Shown: piece after piece, positions 28,341 through 37,438 of the stretch
Layout of the letters: each line of letters starts with the position of its first letter
Numbering within the stretch: position 1 is the stretch's first letter
Assembly (NCBI GenBank): GCA_902581585.1
Contig: CACHPB010000002.1
Span: forward strand, 190,709 to 254,708
Length of the DNA: 64,000 nt
Direction of reading: 5' to 3'
Origin: an uncultured Pelagibacteraceae bacterium
Lineage (GTDB): Bacteria; Pseudomonadota; Alphaproteobacteria; Pelagibacterales; Pelagibacteraceae
Position numbers and translations under genes: made by a program
The notes under the pieces: generated by a model
Database searches by the model: none
What the model was told of the DNA's origin: nothing
Seen by the model: only the letters and a program-made list of their open reading frames with translations

Positions 28341-30585
28341 AATTAAATTACAATATTTTTTTATTATTTTATTTATTAATTCTTTTTTCTTCCTCAATTT
28401 AGCATTTGCAAAAAAATATTCAGAAATAAAAGTATCTGGCAATGAAAGATTAACAGTTGAAACAATAGTTATGTTTTCTGGTTTAAATCTTGATAAAGAA
28501 TTAAATAATCAAGATCTAAACAATGCAATTAAAAATCTTTTTCAAACTAATTATTTTAAGGATATTAAAATTTTAACTAATAATACTACAATACAGATTG
28601 AAATTACAGAAAATCCGATTATTCAGTCAATAATAATTAAAGGAATTAAGAATAAGTCTATTGTTTCTCAGTTAAATGATATAACCAAAAAAAGTGAGAA
28701 ATATCCTTTTCTTTTGCAAAATGTTAAACTGCAAAAAAATTTGTTATTAAATGTTCTTAGAGCAAGTGGTTATTATTTTGCAAATGTTGACGTAAAAATT
28801 GTTGATAATCAAAATAATTCCGTAGATTTATTATATGATTTTATTTTAGGCAAAAGAGCGATCATAAAAAAAATCAATTTTCAAGGAAATAAAATATTTA
28901 GAGATTCAAAACTTAGAAATGTGATTAAATCTGAGGAGGGAAGATTTTGGAAATTCATTACATCTAATAAATATTTAAATGAAACAAAAATTAAAAATGA
29001 TGAAATTTTATTAAAAAAATATTTTCAAAATAAAGGGTATTACGATGTGGTCATTAAATCATCATATGCCAAAAATATAGACAACGAATTCTTTGAATTA
29101 AATTTCAACATTGATGCACGTCAAAAATATTTTTTTAATTCAATCACAATAGAAAATAATGATAGTTTTGATCAGGAGAATTTTGCTCATATTGAAAGAA
29201 AATTCTCAAAATTAAAAGGAGAAAGATACTCTTTAAAAAAATTAAATAAAATTATAGATGAAATTGATGAATTGGCGTTACAAAAGGAATTTGTTTTTTT
29301 GAATACAAGATACGATCTGACTGTAGTTGATGAAAACAAAATTGATATTCTTTTTAAATTAAGCAATCTAGAAAAATTTTATGTTGATCAAATAAATATT
29401 TTTGGTAATTTTATTACAGAAGAGAAGGTTATTAGAAATTCGCTTATAGTTGATGAAGGTGATCCATACAATGATATTTTATTTAAAAAATCAATTAATC
29501 AAATAAAGTCTAGAGGTCTTTTTAAATCAGTAACTTCAGATATAAAAGTATCCGAAAAAGATAATAAATTAAAGGTAATAAATATAAACGTTGAAGAATC
29601 CCCTACCGGAGAAATATTTGCAGGAGCAGGTACAGGAACTTCTGGAGCTACATTATCTGCAGGAATTCAGGAGAAGAATTATCTTGGAAAGGGCATACAA
29701 TTAAAAACAAACTTTCTTATCTCTGAGGATCAAATAAAAGGAAAGTTTCAGATTAATAATCCAAATTTTAAAAATACAGATAGATCACTTAATACAATTC
29801 TTGAAAGTACTAGTTCTGACTTTCTTGAGACAGGCGGATTTAAAACTTCAAGAACAGGTTTTGGTATAGGTACAGGTTTTGAACAGTACTCTGATTTATT
29901 TATAAATCTTGATGTATCTGCATATTACGAAAAACTAGAAACTTCCTCAACAGCATCTTCTTATAAAAAAAAACAAGAAGGTGATTATCTTGAAAATTTG
30001 TTATCTTATAGAGTAACTTTTAATAAACTAGACCAAAATTTCCAACCAACAGATGGATACAAGGTTGACTTCAAGCAAGTACTCCCTATTTACTCCGATG
30101 ATCTTTCAATTGGTAATACAATAAATTTTTCAAAATTTCATTCAGTTTCAGACAATTTGATACTTTCAGGCAAGTGGTTTTTTAAATCTGTAAATTCAAT
30201 AGATGATGATGTAAGAGTTTCCAGAAGAGTTTATATCCCAAGCAGTAAACTGAGAGGATTTGAGACTGGTAAGATTGGACCCAAGGATGGTGAGGAATAT
30301 GTTGGAGGCAATTTCGGATCTGCGATAAACTTAAATTCAACTTTGCCAAATATACTAAGCGGATATGAAAATATAGATTTGAGTATTTTTCTTGACGCAG
30401 CAACTTTAAGAGAAGTAGATTATGATAGCTCTTTAGAATCTAGTAAAATTCGTTCTGCGACAGGTATATCGGTAAATTGGTTTACAGTAATTGGACCTTT
30501 GTCATTCTCATATGCGATTCCACTCTCTAGTGAACCATCCGATAAAAAAGAGTCCTTTAGATTTAGAATTGGAACCTCATTTTAA
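28330..30585 (+). CDS. bamA: Outer membrane protein assembly factor BamA
   Basis: Central subunit of the BAM complex that folds beta-barrel proteins into the outer membrane. The 751-residue protein has a signal peptide (FFIILFINSFFFLNLAFA), five POTRA domains over about residues 27-400, and a C-terminal 16-strand barrel with GLGTGFEQYS-like repeats, the VRGF-equivalent SKLRGFETGKIGP in loop 6, and a final strand ending in phenylalanine (RFRIGTSF). It lies between dxr and skp in the order typical of proteobacteria. Confidence 0.96.
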   Translation: MSNKIKLQYFFIILFINSFFFLNLAFAKKYSEIKVSGNERLTVETIVMFSGLNLDKELNNQDLNNAIKNLFQTNYFKDIKILTNNTTIQIEITENPIIQSIIIKGIKNKSIVSQLNDITKKSEKYPFLLQNVKLQKNLLLNVLRASGYYFANVDVKIVDNQNNSVDLLYDFILGKRAIIKKINFQGNKIFRDSKLRNVIKSEEGRFWKFITSNKYLNETKIKNDEILLKKYFQNKGYYDVVIKSSYAKNIDNEFFELNFNIDARQKYFFNSITIENNDSFDQENFAHIERKFSKLKGERYSLKKLNKIIDEIDELALQKEFVFLNTRYDLTVVDENKIDILFKLSNLEKFYVDQINIFGNFITEEKVIRNSLIVDEGDPYNDILFKKSINQIKSRGLFKSVTSDIKVSEKDNKLKVININVEESPTGEIFAGAGTGTSGATLSAGIQEKNYLGKGIQLKTNFLISEDQIKGKFQINNPNFKNTDRSLNTILESTSSDFLETGGFKTSRTGFGIGTGFEQYSDLFINLDVSAYYEKLETSSTASSYKKKQEGDYLENLLSYRVTFNKLDQNFQPTDGYKVDFKQVLPIYSDDLSIGNTINFSKFHSVSDNLILSGKWFFKSVNSIDDDVRVSRRVYIPSSKLRGFETGKIGPKDGEEYVGGNFGSAINLNSTLPNILSGYENIDLSIFLDAATLREVDYDSSLESSKIRSATGISVNWFTVIGPLSFSYAIPLSSEPSDKKESFRFRIGTSF

Positions 30586-30587
30586 AA

Positions 30588-31097
30588 ATGAAAAAAAAAT
30601 GTATTTTGCTAATTTTGTTGTGTTTTTTTGTATCTAATTCAAAAGCTGAAATTGTTTATATAGATATAAATTTTATTTTAAAAAATTCAAATATTGGAAA
30701 ATCGCTAAATAACTATATGGATAAAATCCAAAATGAAAATTTTGAAAAATATAAAAAAATTGAGAATAAACTTATTGAAAAAGAAAAATCTTTATTAGCT
30801 CAACAAAATATTTTAGATAATAACGAATTTCAAAAAAGATTAAAAATGCTATCTAGCGAGATTCAAAAATTTAGATCAGATAAAAAAACATCTATAGAAA
30901 AATTGAATAATTTAAGAATAAAAAAAACTAAAGAAATTCTATCAATTTTAAATCCTATTTTAACAGATTATGTTGACAAAAATTCCTTTTCTATCGTAAT
31001 GCCCAAAAAAAATATTATTGTTGGAAAAAAAAATTTAGATATAACAAGTCAAATTATTAATTTAATTAATGAGAATAATATTGAAATAAAATTTTAA
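30588..31097 (+). CDS. skp: Periplasmic chaperone Skp/OmpH family
   Basis: Periplasmic holdase that carries unfolded outer-membrane proteins to BamA. The 169-residue protein has a signal peptide (KKKCILLILLCFFVSNSKAE), the short conserved IVYIDINFILKNSNIGK segment and a long charged coiled coil (about residues 45-120) forming the tentacles. Similarity between Skp proteins is low; the fold pattern and position two bases after bamA make the call. Confidence 0.87.
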   Translation: MKKKCILLILLCFFVSNSKAEIVYIDINFILKNSNIGKSLNNYMDKIQNENFEKYKKIENKLIEKEKSLLAQQNILDNNEFQKRLKMLSSEIQKFRSDKKTSIEKLNNLRIKKTKEILSILNPILTDYVDKNSFSIVMPKKNIIVGKKNLDITSQIINLINENNIEIKF

Positions 31098-31098
31098 C

Positions 31099-32079
31099 AT
31101 GAAAAATATATTTTTTAAAAAAAAAAGTTATCTAAAAACCAACGATATTTATTTATCGTTAAATAAAAAAAAACAAAAAATTAATCATATCATTAAAGAT
31201 ATCAAAGATCTTGAAAACGCCACTTCAAAGGATATTAGTTTTTTTCATTCAGTAAAATATTTGAATTTATTAAAAAAAACTAAATGTAAACTTGTTATAA
31301 CCAATTCAAAGTTTAAAAAAATAATTCCCAGAAATATAAAAATAATAGAAGTTTCCAATGTTTTATTGGCAGTCTCTAAAATAACCTCATTGTTTTACCC
31401 AAATGCGTTAAATGATAATTTTGATGCTAATGTAAATAAAGTTTCCAAAAAAAAATTTCCTACATTGATATTTGGAAAGAATGTTCTTATTGGAAATAAA
31501 GTTGAAATTGGGCAAAATTGTTCTATTGGTCACAATACTATAATTGAAAGTAACGTTAAAATTGGAAATAACTGTAATATTGGTAGCAATGTGATAATTA
31601 AAAATACTATTATCGGTAATAATACAAATATTCTTGATGGTGCAATTATTGGAAAAAAAGGTTTTGGTTTTTATCCTGATAAATTAAAAAATATTAGATA
31701 TCCTCATGTTGGTATGGTTATTATAGGACAAAATGTTGAAATTGGATGTAATAATACAATTGATAGGGGCTCCTTGAACAACACTTTTATTGGAGATGGT
31801 ACTTTTTTAGATAACCAAGTTCATATTGCTCATAATGTTAAAATCGGTAAAAATTGTATTATAACAGGACAGGTAGGATTTGCTGGAAGTTCGTCAATTG
31901 GCAATGGAGTTATGATAGGTGGCCAGACCGGCATTTCTGGTCACATAAATGTAGGTGATAATGTGCAAATTGGAGGCGGAAGTGGAGTGATTAAAAATAT
32001 ACCTTCGAATTCTAAAGTAATGGGGTACCCTGCCAGAAGTATTAGAAATTTTTTAAAGGAAAGTAAAATAAATGACTAA
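31099..32079 (+). CDS. lpxD: UDP-3-O-(3-hydroxymyristoyl)glucosamine N-acyltransferase
   Basis: Third step of lipid A synthesis, adding the N-linked acyl chain. The 326-residue protein has an N-terminal uridine-binding domain (residues 1-100) and a left-handed beta-helix of hexapeptide repeats (from about 125), with the catalytic histidine in NQVHIAHNVKIG and the GQVGFAGSS and GGQTGISGH repeats. It overlaps fabZ by 8 bases and belongs to the lpx block. Confidence 0.95.
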   Translation: MKNIFFKKKSYLKTNDIYLSLNKKKQKINHIIKDIKDLENATSKDISFFHSVKYLNLLKKTKCKLVITNSKFKKIIPRNIKIIEVSNVLLAVSKITSLFYPNALNDNFDANVNKVSKKKFPTLIFGKNVLIGNKVEIGQNCSIGHNTIIESNVKIGNNCNIGSNVIIKNTIIGNNTNILDGAIIGKKGFGFYPDKLKNIRYPHVGMVIIGQNVEIGCNNTIDRGSLNNTFIGDGTFLDNQVHIAHNVKIGKNCIITGQVGFAGSSSIGNGVMIGGQTGISGHINVGDNVQIGGGSGVIKNIPSNSKVMGYPARSIRNFLKESKIND

Positions 32080-32518
32080 ATTAAATAAAGAACAAATCAA
32101 AGAACTTCTTCCGCACAGAGAGCCAATGCTTTTAATAGATGAATTGAAAAATATAAAAAAACTTTTTTCAGCAACAGCAATTGTTAATGTAAAAAAAGAT
32201 AGTTTTTTTGTAAATGGTCACTTTCCAGGAGAACCAGTAATGCCTGGTGTTTTAATTGTAGAGGCATTTGGACAAGCTGCTGCCGCCCTTACCGCAAATG
32301 GTCTGGATAAATCTACATATGATAACAAACTAGTTTTTTTAATGACAATTGAAAAAGCTAGATTTAGAAATCCAGTAATACCTGACTGTATTTTAGAACT
32401 TAACATTGAGGCTATTAGATCTCATGGAAGAGTTTGGAAATATAAAGGTACCGCGTATGTTGGAGAAAAAAAAATGGCTGATGCACAGTGGTCAGCAACG
32501 ATAGTGGATCGAAAGTAA
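32072..32518 (+). CDS. fabZ: 3-hydroxyacyl-ACP dehydratase FabZ
   Basis: Hot-dog fold dehydratase of type II fatty acid synthesis. The 148-residue protein shows LLPHREPMLLID, the catalytic histidine in NGHFPGEPVMPGVLIVEAFG and the downstream glutamate in that same motif, with FLMTIEKARFRNPV near the end. It lies between lpxD and lpxA, where 3-hydroxyacyl-ACP is shared between fatty acid and lipid A synthesis. A 55-base A+T-rich gap with no convincing signal separates it from lpxA. Confidence 0.97.
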   Translation: MTKLNKEQIKELLPHREPMLLIDELKNIKKLFSATAIVNVKKDSFFVNGHFPGEPVMPGVLIVEAFGQAAAALTANGLDKSTYDNKLVFLMTIEKARFRNPVIPDCILELNIEAIRSHGRVWKYKGTAYVGEKKMADAQWSATIVDRK

Positions 32519-32573
32519 TATTTAGTAGTAAATCTTGATAAGTAATAAATTATAAATTTGTTATTTATTTAAT

Positions 32574-33359
32574 GTGATCCATAAAACCGCAATAGTTGAC
32601 AGTAAAGCAAAAATTTTTGAAAATGTTGAAATAGGTCCATATTCAATAATTGGACCTGAGGTTGAAATAGGACCAAATACAATTTTACACTCTCATGTCA
32701 ATATTGTTGGAAATACAAAGATAGGAAAAAACAACCATATATACCCTTTTGCCTCGATTGGGACACCACCGCAAGACTTAAAATATAAAGGTGAAAAAAA
32801 TTTTTTAGTTATAGGTAACAACAACAAGTTTAGAGAATATGTAAACATAAATCCTGGAACAGAACAAGGTGGCAGAGCTACAAAAATAGGAAACGATAAT
32901 TTATTTATGGTCTATTGCCATGTTGCGCACGATTGTAAAATAGCAAATAATATTGTGTTAGCTAATAATGTTCAAGTTGGCGGTCATGTAACAATTGAAA
33001 ACTATGCGATTGTTGGAGGAAGTTGCGCTATTCATCAATTTTCAAGAATTGGTGAAGCAGCGATGATAGGAGGGATGACAGGTGTTCTTAGTGATGTAAT
33101 ACCATTTGGTCTCTCCTTAGGAAATAGAAATAACCTAATGGGATTAAATTTGATTGGTTTAAGAAGGTCAAAGATCTCAAATGAAAATATTAAGAAAATA
33201 CAACTGGCATATGAACAAATATTTAAATCAGTAAATTTTAGAAAAAATATAGATGATCTTGATGAGGAGCTTAAAGAAAATGAATTCATTAAAAAAATAA
33301 TTACCTTTATAAATAATGATAAAAAAAGACCAATTTCCTTACCTCCAGGCATAAAATGA
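32574..33359 (+). CDS. lpxA: UDP-N-acetylglucosamine acyltransferase
   Basis: First step of lipid A synthesis, O-acylating UDP-GlcNAc. The 261-residue protein is a left-handed beta-helix with hexapeptide repeats (KIFENVEIGPYSIIGPEVEI), the catalytic histidine in MVYCHVAHDCKI, and the C-terminal helical domain containing GLRRSKISNENIKKIQ. Translation starts at GTG (32574); no better in-frame start lies before the conserved IHKTAIVD. It overlaps lpxI by 4 bases. Confidence 0.96.
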   Translation: MIHKTAIVDSKAKIFENVEIGPYSIIGPEVEIGPNTILHSHVNIVGNTKIGKNNHIYPFASIGTPPQDLKYKGEKNFLVIGNNNKFREYVNINPGTEQGGRATKIGNDNLFMVYCHVAHDCKIANNIVLANNVQVGGHVTIENYAIVGGSCAIHQFSRIGEAAMIGGMTGVLSDVIPFGLSLGNRNNLMGLNLIGLRRSKISNENIKKIQLAYEQIFKSVNFRKNIDDLDEELKENEFIKKIITFINNDKKRPISLPPGIK

Positions 33360-34147
33360 TAGGGCTTTTCTTAGGTGAAAATGACTTGCCATTAGAAATA
33401 TTAAAAAAATTAAATAAAAAAAAAATTAATTATTTTATTATAGATTTAACCAAAAATAATAAGTTTAAAAAAAATAAAAATAACTTTTCTATAAATATTG
33501 GTAAATTTGGTGAAATATTAAATCTCATAAAATCAAAAAATTGTAAAAGAGTTATATTTGCAGGAAATATAATTAAACCAAGAATTTCAAAACTTAAGTT
33601 AGATTTTAAGGGGATGTTTTATTTACCACGAATTATCAAAGCCTCAAAATTAGGAGATGCAGCTATATTAAAGACATTAATTAAAATTTTGTCTGAAAAT
33701 AAAATTAAAGTTATTAAATTAAATACTTTCAACCCTGAGTTAACATTAAATAAAGGAATTTATACAAAAACTAGGCCAACTTTATTTGAAAAGGAAGAGA
33801 TAGTTCAAGGAATTAAACACTTAAAAAAGATAAATTCGCACAATCATACTCAAGCAGTGATTATAAGAGACAATAAAATCATTTCTAGAGAAACAAGAAA
33901 AGGCACAAAAGTAATGATAAAATCAGTCACTAAGTCCAAAATAAAAAAAGGTATTTTAATAAAACTACCTAAAACAAAACAAGATTTAAGGGTAGATTTA
34001 CCCACAATAGGAATTAATACATTTAAAGATTGTAATGATGTTGGCATTAAGGGAATTGTTATTAAATCAAATCAAAATATAATATTAAATAAAGAGGCCT
34101 GTATTAAATATGCCAATCAAAATAAACTCTTTCTCATCGCGATATGA
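33356..34147 (+). CDS. lpxI: UDP-2,3-diacylglucosamine pyrophosphatase LpxI
   Basis: Hydrolyses UDP-2,3-diacylglucosamine to lipid X. The 263-residue protein is the LpxI family (formerly DUF1009), used by alphaproteobacteria in place of LpxH. Family signatures include GKFGEILNLIK, KLGDAAILKTLI, the N-terminal GNIIKPRISKLK, and the C-terminal RVDLPTIGINTFKD. It sits between lpxA and lpxB with 4-base overlaps on both sides, exactly the step it performs. Confidence 0.93.
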   Translation: MIGLFLGENDLPLEILKKLNKKKINYFIIDLTKNNKFKKNKNNFSINIGKFGEILNLIKSKNCKRVIFAGNIIKPRISKLKLDFKGMFYLPRIIKASKLGDAAILKTLIKILSENKIKVIKLNTFNPELTLNKGIYTKTRPTLFEKEEIVQGIKHLKKINSHNHTQAVIIRDNKIISRETRKGTKVMIKSVTKSKIKKGILIKLPKTKQDLRVDLPTIGINTFKDCNDVGIKGIVIKSNQNIILNKEACIKYANQNKLFLIAI

Positions 34148-35274
34148 AAAAAATTTTTGTTATTACAGGTGAACCTTCTGGGGATAAATTAGCGTCAGAA
34201 GTAATATCACAAATAAAAACAAAAAAAGCTGATTTGGAGTTCTTAAGTGTTGGTGGAGCTAACTTAGAAAAACTAGGTATAAATACAATCTATGATCAAA
34301 AAGAAATAACATATATAGCTTTTACCGATATTTTATTTAACTTTTTTAAAATAAAACGTAAAATAAAAGATACAGTTAATGAAGTCTTAAAATTTAACCC
34401 AGATATTTTATTTAGTGTTGATAGTCCGGATTTTACACTAAGAGTGGCAAAATTAGTAAAAGAAAAAAACCCAAAAATAAAAATAATTCATTTTATTGCT
34501 CCTAAAGTTTGGGCATGGAGAGAGGGCAGGGTAAAGAAAATGAAAGAATTTTTAGACCATATTTTATTACTTTTTAAGTTTGAAAAAGAATATTTTGATA
34601 AAGAAAAACTAACTAACACTTTTGTAGGTCACCCATTGTTGGACAAAAAAATTAATGAAAATATCAAAATAGATCAATTTTTAGATAAAAAAAAAATTAT
34701 ATCAATTTTTCCTGGAAGCAGAACTTCTGAGATAAACCATCATATGCCAATTCTAATTAATTTTATAAAAAAAATGAATATCAAGGATCCCAGTTTTAAT
34801 TTCATATTTCATGGAACTGATCAAAATAAAGAACTTATATCAAATTATATTACAAAAGAACACATACAAAATATAGAAATTATTAATGACGATAAAATTA
34901 AAACTGCAGTTTTAAAAAAATCAATTTTTGCGGTAGTAAAATCCGGAACAGTTTCTTTAGAAGTTTGTAAAATGAATGTTCCATCAATAATTATATACAA
35001 AATGAATTTTGTTAATTTTTATTTAGCAAAATTTCTATTAAATATAAAATTTGTTAATATGATAAATATTATTAATAATAAAGAAGTTATTCCAGAGTTG
35101 ATACAATCCGAATGTAATGCCGAGGAAATATTTAAAAGTGTTTACTATTTTTTAAAAAAACCAGAATTAATTGCCAAACAAAAAGATGAAATAAAAAAAA
35201 CTCTTGAAACTTTGACCTCTCCAAGCTCTTCGTCTGAAGAAGCATCAAATATTATCTTATCCTATATTTCCTAA
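34144..35274 (+). CDS. lpxB: Lipid-A-disaccharide synthase
   Basis: GT-B glycosyltransferase that joins lipid X and UDP-diacylglucosamine into the lipid A disaccharide. The 376-residue protein has the N-terminal GEPSGDKLASEVI, the SVDSPDFTLRVAK segment, KVWAWREGRVKKMKEF, FVGHPLLDK, FPGSRTSEINHHMPI and KSGTVSLEVC with MNVPSIIIYK. It ends the lpx block; its last 18 bases overlap the 3' end of gltX on the opposite strand. Confidence 0.96.
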   Translation: MKKIFVITGEPSGDKLASEVISQIKTKKADLEFLSVGGANLEKLGINTIYDQKEITYIAFTDILFNFFKIKRKIKDTVNEVLKFNPDILFSVDSPDFTLRVAKLVKEKNPKIKIIHFIAPKVWAWREGRVKKMKEFLDHILLLFKFEKEYFDKEKLTNTFVGHPLLDKKINENIKIDQFLDKKKIISIFPGSRTSEINHHMPILINFIKKMNIKDPSFNFIFHGTDQNKELISNYITKEHIQNIEIINDDKIKTAVLKKSIFAVVKSGTVSLEVCKMNVPSIIIYKMNFVNFYLAKFLLNIKFVNMINIINNKEVIPELIQSECNAEEIFKSVYYFLKKPELIAKQKDEIKKTLETLTSPSSSSEEASNIILSYIS

Positions 35275-36651
35275 TCTTTTTATCACCTCGTTTTTTCCAA
35301 GAGATAATATTATATCATATATTCCAGGGCCAAATTTAGATCCTGTTAATATTATTCGTAATGGCTGTCCAATGCCCTTAAAATTTATATTATTCAATTT
35401 TATTAACCCATTTATGATTTGTTCTAAATTTTCTCTATCAAAAACTTCTAATTCTGAAATCTTCTCTTTAAATAAATGTATTATTTTTTTTGCTTCATCG
35501 TTTATCAGCTCTTTATCATTTTCGTTAAAAATAACTTTATCATTTAATATGTATTTAGAGTTGTTAAATATATCCTCAAGTGTTTTTGCTTTATTTTTTA
35601 AAAATATTAAAGATCTCTTTATTGTATTTTCTTTATCTTCTTTAATTCTATCTTTATACATCTCACAATATTCTTTTAATTTTTTGTACAATATATTTTC
35701 GTCACTATTTTTAATGTAATATTCATTCATAGAAAGAATTCTACTCATATCAAGTTTTGAAGGTGATTTACCTATTCCTTCTAAATTAAAAAGTTTTATA
35801 CTTTCATCTAAGTTAAAAATTTCCTTATCTTTATAAGACCATCCTAACCTTAGTAGGTAATTTCTAAGTGATTCAGGTAGAATTCCAATTTTTGAGAAAT
35901 CTTCTAATGTTGAAGCATTGTCTCTTTTTGATAATTTCTTGCCATCTATTGTATGAATAAGAGGTATATGAGCAAATTGTGGAATATCCCATCCTAGTGC
36001 TTCATATATCTGTATTTGTTTGAAAGTATTAATTTTATGATCATCTCCTCTTATAATATGAGTCATTTCCATACTATGATCATCAACTGATGCAGATAAA
36101 TTATATGTTGGCGTTTCGTCATTTCTTAAAATAACAAAATCCTCAATAGTATTATTTTCAATCTCCACATTTCCTTGAACTAAGTCTTTTAGTAGAGAAG
36201 TGCCTTCAATTTTACTTTTAAATCTTATAACTGGTTTTATACCCTTTGGGGCTTGATCTTCAGACATATCACGCCATTTTCGATTATACACATAAGGAAT
36301 TTTTTTTTGTTTAGCTCTTTTCTTTTGTTCCTCTATTTCCTCTGCGCTACAAAAGCATTTATAGGCATTTCCATTTTCTAATAATCTTTTAGCAATAGTT
36401 ACGTGTTCACCAATCATTTTTGATTGAATATACTCTTCACCATCGTGTTCAATGCCCATCCATTTTAGAGAGTTAATTATTTGAATTTTATATTCTTCCT
36501 TAGATCTTTCTTTATCAGTATCTTCTATCCTTAAATAAAATTTACCTGATTTATTTTTTGAATATAACCAATTAAATAGAGCTGTTCTTACCCCACCAAT
36601 ATGAAGAGGACCGGTAGGAGAAGGAGCAAATCTAGTTGCTACTTTTTTCAT
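35257..36651 (-). CDS. gltX: Glutamate--tRNA ligase
   Basis: Class I synthetase charging tRNA-Glu (and, in many alphaproteobacteria, tRNA-Gln for later amidation). The 464-residue protein has the HIGH-type motif SPTGPLHIGGVRTALFNWLY (residues 11-30), the RIEDTDKERS segment and the KMSKS-type KLSKRDNAS near residue 240. It is the last gene of the minus-strand trp-lexA block and follows lexA by 19 bases. It converges on lpxB with no terminator hairpin visible. Confidence 0.96.
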   Translation of the reverse strand: MKKVATRFAPSPTGPLHIGGVRTALFNWLYSKNKSGKFYLRIEDTDKERSKEEYKIQIINSLKWMGIEHDGEEYIQSKMIGEHVTIAKRLLENGNAYKCFCSAEEIEEQKKRAKQKKIPYVYNRKWRDMSEDQAPKGIKPVIRFKSKIEGTSLLKDLVQGNVEIENNTIEDFVILRNDETPTYNLSASVDDHSMEMTHIIRGDDHKINTFKQIQIYEALGWDIPQFAHIPLIHTIDGKKLSKRDNASTLEDFSKIGILPESLRNYLLRLGWSYKDKEIFNLDESIKLFNLEGIGKSPSKLDMSRILSMNEYYIKNSDENILYKKLKEYCEMYKDRIKEDKENTIKRSLIFLKNKAKTLEDIFNNSKYILNDKVIFNENDKELINDEAKKIIHLFKEKISELEVFDRENLEQIINGLIKLNNINFKGIGQPLRIILTGSKFGPGIYDIILSLGKNEVIKRLGNIG

Positions 36652-36670
36652 GGAATTTGTTTAGACTATT

Positions 36671-37354
36671 TTACTGAAAGTTTCTATATAAAGATACAAG
36701 AATTCCTTGAACTTTTACTCTATCTGGGCCAAAAATTTTTGTTTCGTAATTTCTATTTGCACTTTCTAATGCAACAGTTTTACCTTTTCTTCTAATTCTT
36801 TTCAGCATAGCCTCATGATCATCAATTAAAGCTACTACAATTTTTCCATTATCTGCAGTATCTGCTTTTTTTACAATAACAGTATCACCATCATTAATAC
36901 CAGCTTCAATCATAGAATCCCCTTGGACCTTTAAACCAAAAAATTCTCCATCTTTTTCAATATTTGCTGGTAGTGGAATTCTTGAAACTTCATTCTGTAT
37001 AGCCTCAACCGGAGTTCCTGCAGCAATTCTTCCAAGAACAGGGATTTCTGTATCGTTAGAATTATTTAAATTTTCCTCGTCTAATCCTCCCTTAATAACG
37101 CTTGGAGAAAAACTGTTATAAATATCGTTTGCAGATGCAGTTTCAGGTAACTTAATTACTTCCAATGCTCTCGCTTTGTGGGCTAATCTTTTAATAAAAC
37201 CTCTCTCTTCTAATGCACTAATAAGTCTGTGAATACCAGATTTTGATTTTAAACTTAACGATTCCTTCATTTCCTCGTATGAAGGGGACACGCCTGTAGA
37301 TCTCAACTTTTTGTTGATAAAGAGAAGCAGGTTTTTTTGTTTTTTAGTTAACAT
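36671..37354 (-). CDS. lexA: LexA repressor
   Basis: SOS repressor that self-cleaves when stimulated by RecA filaments. A longer reading from 37396 would include the SOS box; the ATG at 37354 gives [14 protein letters not shown], the usual start (227 residues). The N-terminal winged helix-turn-helix is followed by the cleavage site Ala112-Gly113 ([11 protein letters not shown]), catalytic Ser147 ([10 protein letters not shown]) and Lys185 ([11 protein letters not shown]). It is longer than E. coli LexA because of a linker (about residues 72-105), as in other alphaproteobacteria. It follows trpC by 84 bases. Confidence 0.95.
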   Translation of the reverse strand: MLTKKQKNLLLFINKKLRSTGVSPSYEEMKESLSLKSKSGIHRLISALEERGFIKRLAHKARALEVIKLPETASANDIYNSFSPSVIKGGLDEENLNNSNDTEIPVLGRIAAGTPVEAIQNEVSRIPLPANIEKDGEFFGLKVQGDSMIEAGINDGDTVIVKKADTADNGKIVVALIDDHEAMLKRIRRKGKTVALESANRNYETKIFGPDRVKVQGILVSLYRNFQ

Positions 37355-37355
37355 A

Positions 37356-37370
37356 GAACAAATTAAGTAC
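37356..37370 (-). promoter_or_regulatory. Possible second, degenerate LexA half-site pair
   Basis: GAAC-N7-GTAC on the plus strand lies directly between the strong SOS box and the lexA start codon. One half is exact and the other carries one change from GAAC. It is spaced about two helical turns from the first box (21 bases between the GAAC/GTTC starts), so cooperative binding is possible, but chance occurrence is also likely. Confidence 0.3.
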
Positions 37371-37376
37371 ATCGAT

Positions 37377-37391
37377 GTTCTATAAAAGTTC
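37377..37391 (-). promoter_or_regulatory. LexA (SOS) box upstream of lexA
   Basis: GTTC-N7-GTTC on the plus strand (GTTC at 37377-37380 and 37388-37391, GAAC-N7-GAAC on the coding strand), an exact match to the direct-repeat LexA site of alphaproteobacteria. It lies 22 bases before the lexA start and overlaps a possible -10 (TATAGA, 37384-37379 minus) with TTGTAA at 37405-37400 as -35. This predicts classic autorepression. Confidence 0.85.
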
Positions 37392-37438
37392 CTCAATTTT
37401 TACAACAGCTAAAAAGTATTATAAATATTGGAAAATTT

